Under the pieces are notes generated by a model. That model ran no database searches. It worked only from the letters and a program-made list of their open reading frames with translations, and had not been told where the DNA came from. This document shows positions 45,356 through 56,240 of a stretch of 64,000 nucleotides of DNA, one piece after another. The DNA lies in contig OX335652.1 of NCBI GenBank assembly GCA_946894095.1, forward strand, positions 16,825,001 through 16,889,000, given 5' to 3'. The position numbers and the translations under genes are program-made. The stretch's first letter is position 1. The number at the start of each line of letters is the position of its first letter. Source of the DNA: Incurvaria masculella (taxonomy: Eukaryota > Arthropoda > Insecta > Lepidoptera > Incurvariidae).

Positions 45356-45690
45356 ATGTGCCTTGTAATTTAAATAGACTGCGGCGACCGCGTCTGTTTG
45401 CCGAACCTATGACGCGCACTCGCTCGCACTACTGCTCACCTATCTGCCTCGCCCGAAGACTTTTAAACGCAATGCTCTGGTCAACACCTGAATACGATTT
45501 TCTAGTGATCGAGGGAGGAATGTTTGAGCGAGCCTGCATCAGATTTTTGGAAGGGAATAGGTAATAATGTTGTTCATTTTCTTTACTTTCTTTGTTTTTT
45601 GTAACTACATTGTACGAATTGGTGTTTGCTGTAAAGTATTATATATAAGTATAATAAAATATAAATAAATAAATAAATAAATACTTGTGA
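45356..45690 (+). pseudogene. Jockey-like LINE, segment 2 and 3' tail
   Basis: Continues the protein of 44496..44805 with RLRRPRLFAEPMTRTRSHY and CSPICLARRLLNAMLWST, ending at the stop at 45562-45564. Then comes a 3' UTR and an (AAAT)n tail (about 45657-45682). The string LRRPRLF followed by a spaced T-R and the S-P-x-x-R-x-x-x-L-x-N order is the C-terminus of Jockey-type ORF2. Confidence 0.75.
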
Positions 45691-45736
45691 TCGTATTATG
45701 TGCGTCGCAAATAGAAATCTTTCGGATCTCGCCCCG

Positions 45737-45805
45737 CAGATTCCACGTAAAACTGTAGGTACTGCTTACATATAAGTGGTAGGGTTAATCCCACTTTCAC
45801 AACTA
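45737..45805 (+). mobile_element. SINE body fragment
   Basis: AGATTCCACGTAAAACTGTA and AAGTGGTAGGGTTAATCCC; part of the shared body only. Confidence 0.6.
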
Positions 45806-46560
45806 TATTATATTGGTATTTTTTTTAGAATCATCAAACAATCGTTAATGGGTGAACAATAAGGAACAAAATTTGACAGACATCAGAGCCAGCCCAAAGT
45901 GTTCCTTTTTTCTCTTTTTGCGATAAAAACGCAAATAAAAATTGAAAAACCTAAAAATGGCGCCGTACAATCGCGTTTTTTTTTATGCAATCTGAATGGG
46001 TGGCTACTAACTACAACGGAACAACGGATATGTGTATACGTGGAACGGTTTGACCGTACATGTCAAAAACAAGTGAACTTGTGGGTAATACAAATTTAGT
46101 GAAGAATTTATAAGAAAATAATGCCAATAACAGAGGTGAAAGTGATTTAATTAAGATCCAAAATAAATGAACAACGACGGCAGACTATTTCTCTATTGTT
46201 TTCTTACTTTCCAGCAATATCCGGCTTCTGATTAGACCTTTATCCGAGCGCCAGCCGATTACTTCTCTCGCTCTCCAAATAGCTCACGGCTGAATCACTT
46301 AATTACATAAATCTGAAAAGCTGGATTATTAAGAAGTTCGTCCGACATAAAAAATAATATGCCAAAATAAAAATTAAAACTGATATTCTAGCTCATTGGC
46401 GTGGAGGTTAGACTTTGAACTTTCAAATGATATGACATTTCGACATAAGAACTTTAAAGACCAAATCCATTGTCCAAGTTATTGACGCAATGCGGTTATG
46501 AAGTTATTTATGCCTCAGAGACACCAGATAGCTCGGCGTGTATCAAAAAGCTCCAGTCCA
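45806..46560. other. non-coding sequence, nothing recognised
   Basis: No sustained frame with motifs; no match to the other repeats of the window. Confidence 0.4.
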
Positions 46561-46871
46561 AACGAATAAAGCGAGTCAGACTCGTACACGAAGGGTTCCG
46601 TACCATCGTACAAGATTTAACATAAAAAATCACGTTTTTTGTATGGGCCCCCTTTAATCTTTAATCTTTTTTAATTTTACCTATTTGTTGTTATAGCGGC
46701 AAAATAAATACACACACTGTGAAAATTTCACCTGCCTACCTATTAGGGTTAATGAGATACAGCCCTGTGACAGACGGACGGACGGACGGACGGACGGACG
46801 GACGGACGGACGGACAGTGGAGCCTTAGTAATAGGGTTCCGTTTTCGCCCTTTGGGTACGGATCCCTAAAA
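46561..46871 (+). repeat. accggccaag repeat with (GACG)10
   Basis: Degenerate start (CGAATAAAGCGAGTCAGACT), then CACGAAGGGTTCCGTACCAT, ten GACG units (46773-46812) and end TTTGGGTACGGATCCCTA. Confidence 0.85.
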
Positions 46872-46964
46872 AGGACAGAGTTTAATGTCTCTTTGATATT
46901 TCATAAGTAACAATACTGCACATTCGTCCTAATGATAATTGTACATGTTTATTTACGTCTTTTA

Positions 46965-47244
46965 AGGGTTGCGTACTCAAAGGGTGAAAATGGAACCCTT
47001 TTACTAAGCATCTGCTGTCCGCCCGTCCGTCCGTCCGTCCTGTGGCTGTATCTCATGAACCGTAATAGGTAGGCAACTGAAATTTTCACGGATTGTGTAT
47101 TTATTTTGCCGCTATAACAACAAATAGGTAGAATAAAAAAATAATAAAAATAAAGGGGGGCCCTATACAAAAAACGTGTTTTTTGGTGTTGATGGAACGG
47201 AACCCTTCGTGTGCGAGTCCGACTCGCACTTGGCCGGTTTTTCT
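46965..47244 (-). repeat. accggccaag repeat, minus strand
   Basis: Reads GGGTTGCGTACTCAAAGGGT at its left end, GTCCGTCCGTCC (few units), and GTGCGAGTCCGACTCGCACT then TGGCCGGTTTTT at its right end. Confidence 0.85.
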
Positions 47245-47396
47245 CCCTTACCGGACGGAGCAGGCTCCCCGAACATGTCTTGCGACAACGGAAGTACTCT
47301 AATGCGATGTTCTGTCCTTATCTTATTCATATTTTAAGTCAGAAAAGAAGTAATTGTGAATTATTCTGTTTATTCATATGAGGAGTAAACGACGGT

Positions 47397-47708
47397 GAAA
47401 AACCGGCCAAGTGCGAGTTGGACTCGTACACGAAGGGTTGCGCACCATCGTACAGGATTTACAAAAAAAATTTTTTTTTTTTTAAATCCTTTAATTTTTA
47501 TTATATTTTTATAATGTTACCTATTTGTTGTTATAGCGGCAAAAAAATACATAATCTGTAAAAAAATCAGCTTCTTACCTGAACGGTTCATGAGATACAG
47601 CCCTGTGACAGACGGACGGACGGACGGACGGACGGACGGACGGACGGACGGACAGCGGAGGCTTAGTAATAGGGTTCCGTTTTTACCGTTTGGGTACGGA
47701 ACCCTAAA
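47397..47708 (+). repeat. accggccaag repeat with (GACG)10
   Basis: AAAACCGGCCAAGTGCGAGT to TTTGGGTACGGAACCCTA, ten GACG units at about 47611-47650. Confidence 0.85.
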
Positions 47709-48277
47709 AATGGGGAATCAGAAAGTTACAAATATGTTTAAATAAACAAATAGGTATGTGTCAAGAAAAGACACGACTGATTTATAAGGGGCCTAGGATT
47801 TCTGGGGGCCTTCTTTGGGCATTCTCCTTTAGAATACAACTTTTAAAATACTAATATCTTTCACGCGAGCATAGCCACATATAAAGGTATTAAGTATGGT
47901 TTATTTATAGGTTCCTTCGGGATATCGCTGCGTCAAATGATCGAGGTATTCTAAGATTGATTGAAAGCTTACTAAATGTGAAAAGATTTTAAATGAAAGA
48001 TAAGGCGAAGGCATCAAGACAATATCTTTGTTAAGGAAAATGACTGATCTCATGCTACGTAAGCCCAGGTACTTTTGGGTTATGAATCTTAGCACCAGAT
48101 GTTTTCTTATAAACATGAAGTAAGTGAGTGGTTTCAACATTTATCTTAATTAGTATATTTTTATGTGACTACATAGATGTCTCATACAACACCTTCTTAC
48201 TGTCATAATATTAGACATCACATACACATGTGATCATCACATCACACCTTACATCACATACACATCACATCTCGTAG
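47709..48277. other. AT-rich sequence, nothing recognised
   Basis: Only a short ACATCAC-rich run near 48225-48270. Confidence 0.4.
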
Positions 48278-48689
48278 GATCTGGGTGCTATGCCAGGACC
48301 TTCATTATATTGCGAGGCTACATTGTACTGGATGAAAAATATAAGCAATTTTAATTGCCGCTTTGACGATGGTCAATCGTTCGTTCAATATGATGGTACC
48401 ATTAGGTGCCATGCTAGGACCTTCCATTTATATGCATATAAAACACAAATAATGCTTAGGCCATCTTTTCATCCAATTCGGTGGTACCAACCCGGGCGGG
48501 TTTAACCCAGTAGGGGAAGGATCCTCCAGTTTTACATAGATTCCGAACCATGGAACAGCTCGCATTCGTGACGAAATGGACTTATCCAACTCAGAAAAAG
48601 AAGGAATGGTGAATGAACGGGGACGGAATTTGAACCCAGAACGCTGGTATGCAAGGCAAGTCCCTGCGCTACTAAGGTGCGAGCCGCAC
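48278..48689 (-). mobile_element. tRNA-derived SINE, minus strand
   Basis: Minus strand: GTGCGGCTCGCACCTTAGTA, B box GGGTTCAAATTCC, linker, then body through CGCCCGGGTTGGTACCACCG. The tail is scrambled by an internal duplication (two CCAGGACCTTC-type blocks near 48290 and 48414). Confidence 0.8.
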
Positions 48690-48704
48690 TATTTAAATAA
48701 TCAA

Positions 48705-48797
48705 GTTCAGGGTAAGAAAAACGGACTTTCCCGTTTCAAGTTTATTACCCGACTGCGAAAGAAGGAGGGTTCTGTTTTTCGAGTGTATGTATGTATG

Positions 48798-48831
<34 letters not shown>

Positions 48832-49110
48832 TGTATGTATGTATGTATGTATGTATGTATATTTATTTGGCACCTCCTGCAGCCTAAACGGCTTGATGGA
48901 TTTTAGCTTGAGAGGTGTCGTTATTTAATTATGTAGTTAAATGGCAGCTTCTGGCCGCAAACATTTTACTGACGCGATTTCGCTTGTAACTTGCTCTTTA
49001 CAAATTTTTTCTGCAGTATTGTAAGCCGACGTGAGATCAAATTAGAGACTTTAAGTTAGTTTTCTATTTGGTATCGTCTGAACTTTATTCTTATGTATTT
49101 TTACATGATA
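48705..49110 (+). repeat. dispersed repeat with a long (GTAT)n microsatellite
   Basis: 48783-48866 is about twenty GTAT units. The flanks (TTCCCGTTTCAAGTTTATTA, ATGGCAGCTTCTGGCCGCAA, GCAGTATTGTAAGCCGACGT) match 52925..53215, which lacks the microsatellite. Confidence 0.8.
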
Positions 49111-49206
49111 CATGATCCTTTCGGTTTTGAAAGAGAGTGTTATGCTACAAAGAAAGTTTTCTAAACAAGAAAACTTTTTCCTATAAGTCTTCACAAGAAA
49201 ATATTT

Positions 49207-49290
49207 TTCATGGATGGCTAATACCGCACCTATGTACTGTCATTATGTTAGCCCAAACACATCAATTCCAAAATAATTACGACTGTTGCC
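49207..49290 (-). mobile_element. SINE tail fragment
   Basis: TTTCATGGATGGCTAATACC and TTATGTTAGCCCAAACACAT: diverged terminal stem region of the shared SINE body. Confidence 0.6.
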
Positions 49291-50043
49291 TAATAAGCAA
49301 GAAATAGGGCCAACATTTTATGTGCATTCCGATCCACGAACAACAAATCCATTAGATGTCTCTTAGAAGATGCACGAGACGAAAAGCAGTGGGACCACAC
49401 GTATATTTTTTTATTTCCTAAACACAAATAAAACATGCGAAAACACTATTCGGAACGGAATGTGCTTTACGATATTATGATACATTAAAGCTGAAAATTT
49501 TAATAAGGTTATTATAATTTCGAGTGCGAGGCATTTTGGAAAAAATCAAGAGTATGAAATTACGAGTGCGAGGAGTGGGACTGAACTTTGCAGGGCTTTT
49601 CCATTTCATGACAATTCAAATATTAATTGTTTATCATGTAGATAAAGGTAACATGCCTACAGATCTGGCACTCAAAAATACAAGGCGCCAAAAAAATTCC
49701 GCGATTATGCGAGAAATCATCTGGTACTCGGACTAATACGAGTAACTCAAAAGTACTTGGGCTTACGTACTATAATAAGGGCTCCACAGATAATTTCCTT
49801 TCTAGAATTCACTTCTGAAGCGTGACCCTTGAATTATTATCAGTAAAGACATGAATGACAATTATAACTTTTAACCTCAACGCGCTGAAAATCGTTATAA
49901 ATATTGACTTTTATGAATTTTCTTTAGTTCACTGAGTTCACCTAGTTGAAAAAAGGTCTTATATCAGAATCAGGATTCAGGATCTTTTATTACGATAAAC
50001 TATGCCTTAAAAATTTATTAAGTTGCTGGATAAGGATGGCGAA
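49291..50043. other. AT-rich sequence, nothing recognised
   Basis: A duplicated phrase TACGAGTGCGAGG/TTTCGAGTGCGAGG occurs at about 49515 and 49560; no gene. Confidence 0.4.
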
Positions 50044-50522
50044 TATACACGGTGTTAATTTTTTTCGCGACATTTCTATTTTAATACCGATTATTTAACT
50101 ATTTCGTATACTGATCATTTTGTGGTATTTAAAAATTAAATCTAAAATAGTAAAAAAACAATTGCAGATTTAATCCAAACTTTAACCTCAGCGACAATTT
50201 CTCTTTGCACGCCATGTGTTTGCGCCACTGCCAAGGTCACGCGTTTGCTGTCTCGCAGCTGACTGCGCGCCGCCGCCAATTTTATTGCGTCGATCCGAGT
50301 GTAAATTTTGACATATATTTTAAAAAATGTTCTATTTTAGAACTTTTTGTTAATGCAGTGCGATTCCTATTACGAAATACTATGTTTTCATACTAGTATT
50401 ATAAATCGAAAATTTTAAAATAAAAGGTTAAACCAAAAAAAAACTACTTTTTCGGCATCAGTATGTGACCCAAAATAACCCCCTTTCGGGAATATCGCCT
50501 ACTTGGGTTAACACCGTGTATA
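50044..50522. mobile_element. MITE with cacggtgttaa ends
   Basis: TATACACGGTGTTAA (50044-50058) and TTAACACCGTGTATA (50508-50522) are exact 15-bp inverted ends. The right part has CCCTTTCGGGAATATCGCCT before the end. No transposase. Confidence 0.75.
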
Positions 50523-50531
50523 TATTTTTTG

Positions 50532-50770
50532 GAACCTGACATGGATGGCTAATACCACACAACTACCGTTACGATATTAGCCCAGCAATTGAACAAGCTC
50601 GATAGCTCAGCGATAGTCCGAGAATCTGCTGTCATGTGTATTTTTGTCTTTTCTGAGCAACTTTGGTCCTCAGCACAGCCACCCATACGGGTTTTTCATA
50701 AAAAACACACACACACACCACATTTCCGAAGGAATTAGGTGTCATGCCCGGACCTTCTCTTTATGAGCAC
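50532..50770 (-). mobile_element. SINE tail split by a LINE 3' end
   Basis: GACATGGATGGCTAATACCA (50538) to TTAGCCCA (50584), and CCACATTTCCGAAGGAATTA (50718) to GAGCACGGCTGCA (50775) are adjacent in other SINE copies. Confidence 0.75.
50587..50717 (+). mobile_element. LINE 3' end inserted in a SINE
   Basis: GAACAAGCTCGATAGCTCAG to CACCCATACGGGTTTTTCAT then AAAAAACACACACACA: the 3' UTR of the LINE at 40188..40530, here on the plus strand and heavily 5'-truncated. Confidence 0.7.
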
Positions 50771-50854
50771 GGCTGCATTTTTATTTCGACAGACCTCATA
50801 GGAACGGCGTGCACTTGCACATGTGAACTGGTTGTAAAACATCGACTATTTTTT

Positions 50855-51463
50855 AACCGACTTCAAAAAAAGGAGGAGGTTATCAATTCGTCTGTATGTT
50901 TTTTTTTTGTTTTTTTTTTTTTATGTTTGTTACCTCATAACTTTTGCCTGGGTGAACCAATTTTGATGATTATTTTTTTAAATGATAGCTAGTGCTTCCC
51001 AAGTGGTTCCATTTTAATTTGGTTAAGTTATGACAATGATTTCCATGAGAAAATCATAAAAGTCTTAAATTTGTATTAATATGTGCGCGACAAATGGACG
51101 AATAACTCAATATAACGCCAACCGATTTCGGTGATTCTTTTTTTATTGGAAAGGACGTGTACTAATTAGTAAGTGTACTTCAGATTCACTAAAAATAAAC
51201 AAATAAAAAAATTAACAAAATAAATACCCGACTTCAAAGAAAAAGCACTAAAAAGTTAAAAATAATTTCCATTTTTGTAGTTACGATTTCTGTTATTTTT
51301 TGAGTCGGTGTCAGCCAAGGTTAGGTTAGGTTAGGTTAGGTTAGGTTCTCTTGATTGGCGCAGCGCGTGCCCGGCTGACGCCGACTCAAAAAATAACAGA
51401 AATCGTAACTACAAAAATGGAAATTATTTTTTACTTTTTAGTGCTTTTTCTTTGAAGTCGGTT
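50855..51463 (+). mobile_element. accgacttcaaa MITE (family E), long form
   Basis: AACCGACTTCAAAAAAAGG at the left end, CTTTGAAGTCGGTT at the right. The 5' two-fifths match 31913..32395. The right part is a large hairpin (51228-51461) that holds a TTAGG tract in its loop. 609 bp; the copy at 61049..61660 is almost the same length. Confidence 0.85.
51228..51461. repeat. hairpin with (TTAGG)n loop
   Basis: Arms 51228-51316 and 51373-51461, 89 bp each and nearly identical when inverted. The loop starts AAGGTTAGGTTAGGTTAGG (five to six TTAGG units) and ends GGCGCAGCGCGTGCCC. Confidence 0.9.
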
Positions 51464-52159
51464 ATTTTTTTTGTTAATTTTTTTTTATTGCCGCTTTGAT
51501 CATATCGTTAAATTTGGCGTGTTACAGTCTTACGTGGAATTCGAACCACCCTTAGTTGCTTCTTGGGACATTTACTTATTTAATTTTATTTCATATTATT
51601 TTATAAGAAACCTTACAGATAATCCTAGATGATTACTTAATATTATTTTAATATTTTTAAGCAATGACAAAGTTACTTTGTTTACAAACTGAAATGATAA
51701 GTAACTTGCAACATTCCACAACCATGTGTGTGATGGGATGTGTGTACGGTATGTATGTGGTGAGAGGGTGTGTGTAATGTGTTAACTTATGTGTAATAAG
51801 TATGTATGTATCTTTTAAGTGTGTGCACTACGAGCCAGTGTTTTAGGCGCAAATCATCGACATGCCCGGTTTTTTTTTTGGGACTAGTGGTATTCGTTTT
51901 TAGCGCCGAAAACCCCCACAGCACATTTATTCGGGTCGCCTTCATAAATTCCCAAAAAGCACAAGGTCCAAAACCCTTATCGTCCAAAAGTATGTATTTT
52001 TCGTGTGTTTTATAAAATGCATATAATCTAACCTAACCTAGCCTAACCTAACCCAATTAAAAATATCCGTATTTGTAAGTATTTTGGACGCTATCGGTTT
52101 TGGATATTGTGGTTTTTGGAATTTATGATGCGTCCCCATTTATTCAATGATATAAATAT
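51464..52159. other. non-coding, with a (CCTAA)n tract
   Basis: 52028-52056 reads CTAACCTAACCTAGCCTAAC plus CTAACCC, interstitial telomere-type repeats on the opposite strand to 51318-51346. The rest of the interval is unassigned; frames at 51787-52015 overlap and lack motifs. Confidence 0.55.
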
Positions 52160-52856
52160 CGAGTCGTCTTCAGAACGTCAAAAAATCAAAACGACAAAAA
52201 TCTATTTTTTAAAAATAGCTTGCAGACCGATAAAAGTCAGATCGTCAAATGTTTTGTCGTTCTGATTTTTGGGGTTATTAATTAAGCATTTTTAAAAGGT
52301 ACCTAAATCATCAAAACGAACAAAATAAAATTATATTCAATCAGATTTTTCACGTTCTGCAACCAACCATTAAAACGTTGATAAGCCCCCGTAATTCAAA
52401 ACGACAAAATTCCTAATCACATCACATTACCTTTTCATTTTGTTTTCTAGAAATCCTTGCAGAACGTCAAAAATGCAACGCTGTGCTCGAAAAAGCGCTG
52501 TGGTCCAATGTACATAAAGCTTGAATTACGTTGAACCACCAACCTGTCACGCTGCCACTGCTCAGTTGCGCTCAGGGCGCAATATAGTTTAACGAAGCCA
52601 TATTTTTGACGTTCTGCAATGAATTTCCAATCGGAGTTTTATTTGATGTGTTATAATGCTTGGTTGCAGATCGACAAAAATCCAAACCGAACATTCAAAT
52701 ATTTTTGACGTTCCGCAATTACATTTTATTATGTTAATTCAGAACGTAGAAAATCAGAACGACAATATTTGACGATCTGATTTTGTGATGTTCTGCAATG
52801 GTATTTCAAAAATAAACATTTTTGTCGTTCTGAGTTTTTGACGTTCTGACGAGGCC
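52160..52856. mobile_element. foldback element packed with a GACGTTCTG-type motif
   Basis: The ends (TCGTCTTCAGAACGTCAAAA near 52162 and TTTTTGACGTTCTGACGAGG near 52835) are inverted repeats of about 50 bp. Inside, variants of CAGAACGTCAAAAAT or its complement occur at about 52170, 52212, 52252, 52341, 52396, 52456, 52602, 52664, 52708, 52740, 52768 and 52819, on both strands. There is no ORF. Repeated subterminal motifs usually bind transposase; whether that holds here is inference. Confidence 0.7.
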
Positions 52857-52924
52857 CCTAAATATCTTCACTGTGTATGTGAAACCCAAATTATAAAAAA
52901 TATTTCGCAAAAAATGTCAGGTAA

Positions 52925-53215
52925 TTAAAACCCACCGGGAACCGGGTCGTTCCCGTTTCAAGTTCATTATTTTGTAGTTTATGGCAGCTTCTGCCCGCAA
53001 ACAGTTTGCCGACTTTCTACTCGTGTTATTGCAGTTTGCAAGTTTTGCTTCGTTTAATTATTCATTCTTCTTGGAACTTGTTCGTAATGCCTTTTCTCTG
53101 CAGTATTGTATGCTGGCGTGAAATAAGATTAGAGACGCCAATTAATTTATTTTTCGGTTCTGTGTTAATTTTAAAACTTAATTATTATGTATTGTGACAT
53201 TATTTAAGTTTTCTC
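52925..53215 (+). repeat. dispersed repeat, partner of 48705..49110
   Basis: Shares TCCCGTTTCAAGTTCATTAT, ATGGCAGCTTCTGCCCGCAA and CTGCAGTATTGTATGCTGGC with 48705..49110 in order. Nature unknown. Confidence 0.7.
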
Positions 53216-53417
53216 AAACCTCTGAATCAAACATATTTTCTTATTAATCTGATCTTCACATTGAAAAATATATCGATCCAGTGGTACAAGACATTGATGT
53301 TGCATTATGTCAATAGTAACTTATGAATGCAGTAAATACAATATTGGTCTCCAATTTCATGAAATCATTCATTTTGCGTTTGTAAATAACTCATTCCTGT
53401 AACTTGCATCACTTTTT

Positions 53418-53715
53418 AAGGTTCTGTACCCAAAGGGTGCCAACGGAACAGTACTAAGCCTCTGCTGTCCGTCCGTCTGTCCGTTCACCCGTCCGTCCGT
53501 CCGTCTGTCACAGGGGTGTATCTCATGAACCGTAATAGTTAGGCAGCTGATATTTTCACAGAGTGTGTATTTATTTTGCCGCTAAAATAACAAATAAAAA
53601 AATTATAAAAATTAAAGGGGCCCCATAAAAAAGACGTGATTTATTGTGTTAAATCTTGTATGATGTTACGGAATCCTTCGTGTGCGAGTCCGACTCGCAT
53701 TTGGCCGGTTTTTTC
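53418..53715 (-). repeat. accggccaag repeat, minus strand
   Basis: GGTTCTGTACCCAAAGGGTG at the left, degenerate CCGTCCGTCTGTCCG tract, GTGCGAGTCCGACTCGCATT and TGGCCGGTTTTTT at the right. Confidence 0.85.
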
Positions 53716-54537
53716 ATTTACCTGAGATTTTTCAGTTGCCCCTGCATTGTGCTCAAGACACGGTGCCGACTCGCCTCTCCTCCCCTCCGCCGCCAGTGCC
53801 CAAAGCTCGCCCTCCCGCGGGACGCCAGTCGAGTGAGAAAATATTGCGCGGCGAAGTTTTTCCGTGAACTAAAATTGCTTAGCTCGCCGCAATATTGCAC
53901 TTCGTACCGAGGAGGGCGAGGTTTGATACCTCCATATAAAATAATCGCAAATGGTACCTATTCTTAACCCGACTACGGCGAAACCAAAACGAATGGTTAT
54001 GATATTAGCAGTCTATGTATATATCTATATTTGTATTTACGTATGTTCCACCGAATCGCCATAAATATTCATCTGATTTTGATGAATAAGGTGTCAATCG
54101 ATTTGTTATTATGGCCCAGATTCGTGCCTATACGAAAAACAAATTTAATAAAAAAACCTTCAAAATACTCTAACCAGATAAAAAAGTCAGAAACAAGGTA
54201 GGAGCTCTTTGATAAAACCAATAAAACGATGATATCAAACAGCACCTACCTTGTTTCTTAGCCGTTAGTCGGTTTTAATTTTTTTTTAATAGTTTGGACC
54301 TACTGCTGCGCGTATATCATTCATATTCATATCGTATATATTCAGGTACTCTAGGTTCATATTATGGCTACTTACTAAATATCAAGCATGCAGAATTTTA
54401 TAAAAAACTGTCCTCCATACAATTGGGACTCAATCTTATCCTCTCATAAAAAAAATGAAGTAATGGCTCTCTGAGCTGTAGACCTCGCGAGTCTGTCTTT
54501 GCATAGCTTAAAAATGCATAATTGTTGACCGCGGACC
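53716..54537. other. non-coding sequence; GC patch with opposed frames
   Basis: 53740-53940 is GC-rich with short frames on both strands and no motif. CCCGACTACGGCGAAACC near 53970 resembles the start of another microsatellite-associated repeat. Nothing else. Confidence 0.4.
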
Positions 54538-55016
54538 TTAAGGCCCTGGTACTAGCCAAATCGCAAAGTTAGACGAGGCACCCCAAGTTAACTAACTAAG
54601 TCTGACGATTAGAAGTGTCATTCTTACAATATATGATTCCTTGTCTAGGAATCAACCTATTTTCGTTAATGTATGTTTCCTTTTTCTATACAAAATACAT
54701 TGCGGAAACGGTGTCCATTTCCGAACTTTTTTGACTAAATGTAGAAATCTAAAAGCCAATGGAATTATTTGTTTATGCATATATGCTGTTTTTGCTTATA
54801 TCTAGAAATCGAATTACTTTCAGATTTTAATGAGAAAAATCAACTTTTTTATTATTGATTATTATTTAAATAAATGATGGAATCAAAAAATATTTACAAT
54901 CCATTATCAGTCTGGAGTTATATTTGGATTTGCTGAAGCGTTTCACTACATATTATTACATTTGTTAAAAGGTGCATTTGTATGGCGCGAGTAGTTGGCT
55001 AGTCCTAGCGCCTTAA
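54538..55016. mobile_element. TTAA-flanked MITE, family F
   Basis: TTAA at 54538-54541 and 55013-55016. The ends GGCCCTGGTACTAGCCAA and TTGGCTAGTCCTAGCGCC are inverted repeats with a few mismatches. 479 bp, no ORF. Confidence 0.7.
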
Positions 55017-55498
55017 ATCAAAATCCTATTATTTGTCTTCTTTTTTTTCTTTAGGTCTTGCCGAATAACCATTTTTGTGACATTTCTTAACATTTTTCGA
55101 AAGGCTACGCCATTTACAAAAAATCCAAATACTGAATCGAGGAAAAAGATTTAGAATTGCTACCTGTAGAGGAGAACAGTGAATACGAAAGCATTTTTGA
55201 CTATGCTGAAACGGAGACGTTTTTCTCGGTTAAAAATGTGGAAAATTCTTGATCGTTCATTAAAACGATTTATTTTACGTACTTATACTGTTGTACCGTA
55301 AAAGCAATCTATGATTTTACAGATATCTTCACATCACCAAAACTGTTTTGGTGTGACAAGCGGTAGAAACAAGATATATGCGGTGATGTCTGAAAATCTA
55401 CTCCTGTGCAAATTTTTATTGCAATGACTTCTAAATGTTGTTTATTACCGAAAACTGTAATGTTGTTACATTTAAAAACAAAATAATATTCTAACATT
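55017..55498. other. AT-rich sequence, nothing recognised
   Basis: No recognised gene or repeat. GAATCGAGGAAAAAGATTTA (55134) begins a short frame without motifs. Confidence 0.4.
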
Positions 55499-55615
55499 TT
55501 TTATGGACCTGATAATGGGTGGCCTATACTACATCTACTGTCATATCAGCATTTCAAAAAGGAATTAGATGCCATGCAATAAAAAAGATACAATTTTCAT
55601 TGCTATAAATAGCAT
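55499..55615 (-). mobile_element. SINE tail, diverged
   Basis: TTTATGGACCTGATAATGGG, TGGCCTATAC and AAGGAATTAGATGCCATGCA follow the order of the shared SINE tail in reverse. Confidence 0.5.
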
Positions 55616-55896
55616 AGTTAGTGCAGCCACATATTTGCACACATTTTTCTTTCGCATTCAGCAGCCATTCAGGTTTATTTAATATTTTCCGGATGCGGAA
55701 ATTTTGCAGACAACGAACGCGTTTCGATAGCCATCGTTACGAGTAAATTCCGGGTGAGTGAATAGCGAACGCATTTTGGAATAAACTTTTACCGACACTG
55801 TAAAGCGTTCGGAAAAAATGTGTCGGATCCAATAGTTTGCGATGGAACGTGTGGTTTGAATACCAGAAATTCAAATTCATGAAATGTATATTGTTT

Positions 55897-56005
55897 TTAA
55901 CTGACTTCAAAAAGGAAGAAGTTCTCAATTCGACATTTTTTTTTATGTTTGTTAACTCAGATCTTTCAACTGGCTGATCCGATTTTGATGATTGAGGATT
56001 GATAG
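55897..56005 (+). mobile_element. accgacttcaaa MITE, diverged 5' part
   Basis: AACTGACTTCAAAAAGGAAG and TTTTATGTTTGTTAACTCAG match family E with several changes. Confidence 0.55.
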
Positions 56006-56194
56006 GAGGAGGAACCCTAAAAATGAAACAAAAATGCGATCGGGTTTCAACAAAGATTAAGTTGATTTAATAATATGAACAGTAAATATACTTTTTCGTA
56101 CTAAGCAAGTACGTCCCTTATGTTCTTAGATTTACACCGTCGCTGTACATAATGTTTTGAAAACTTACGGTTTTCCGGTGTGCAATGCCGTGCT

Positions 56195-56240
56195 TGGCCG
56201 ACATGTTTCGCCTCCCACGACGGAAGCATCGTCAGGGCCA
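56195..56240 (-). ncRNA. hammerhead ribozyme candidate, minus strand
   Basis: Minus strand order: TGGCC, CTGACGA, T, GCTTCC, loop GTCGTG, GGAGGC, GAAA, C-AT-G, TC, GGCCA. TGGCC pairs with GGCCA (stem I); GCTTCC pairs with GGAGGC using one G-U (stem II); stem III is one C-G pair around AT. CUGANGA, GAAA and UC are the invariant core. Cleavage would follow the C opposite 56200. One unpaired U after CTGACGA is unusual. Confidence 0.7.
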
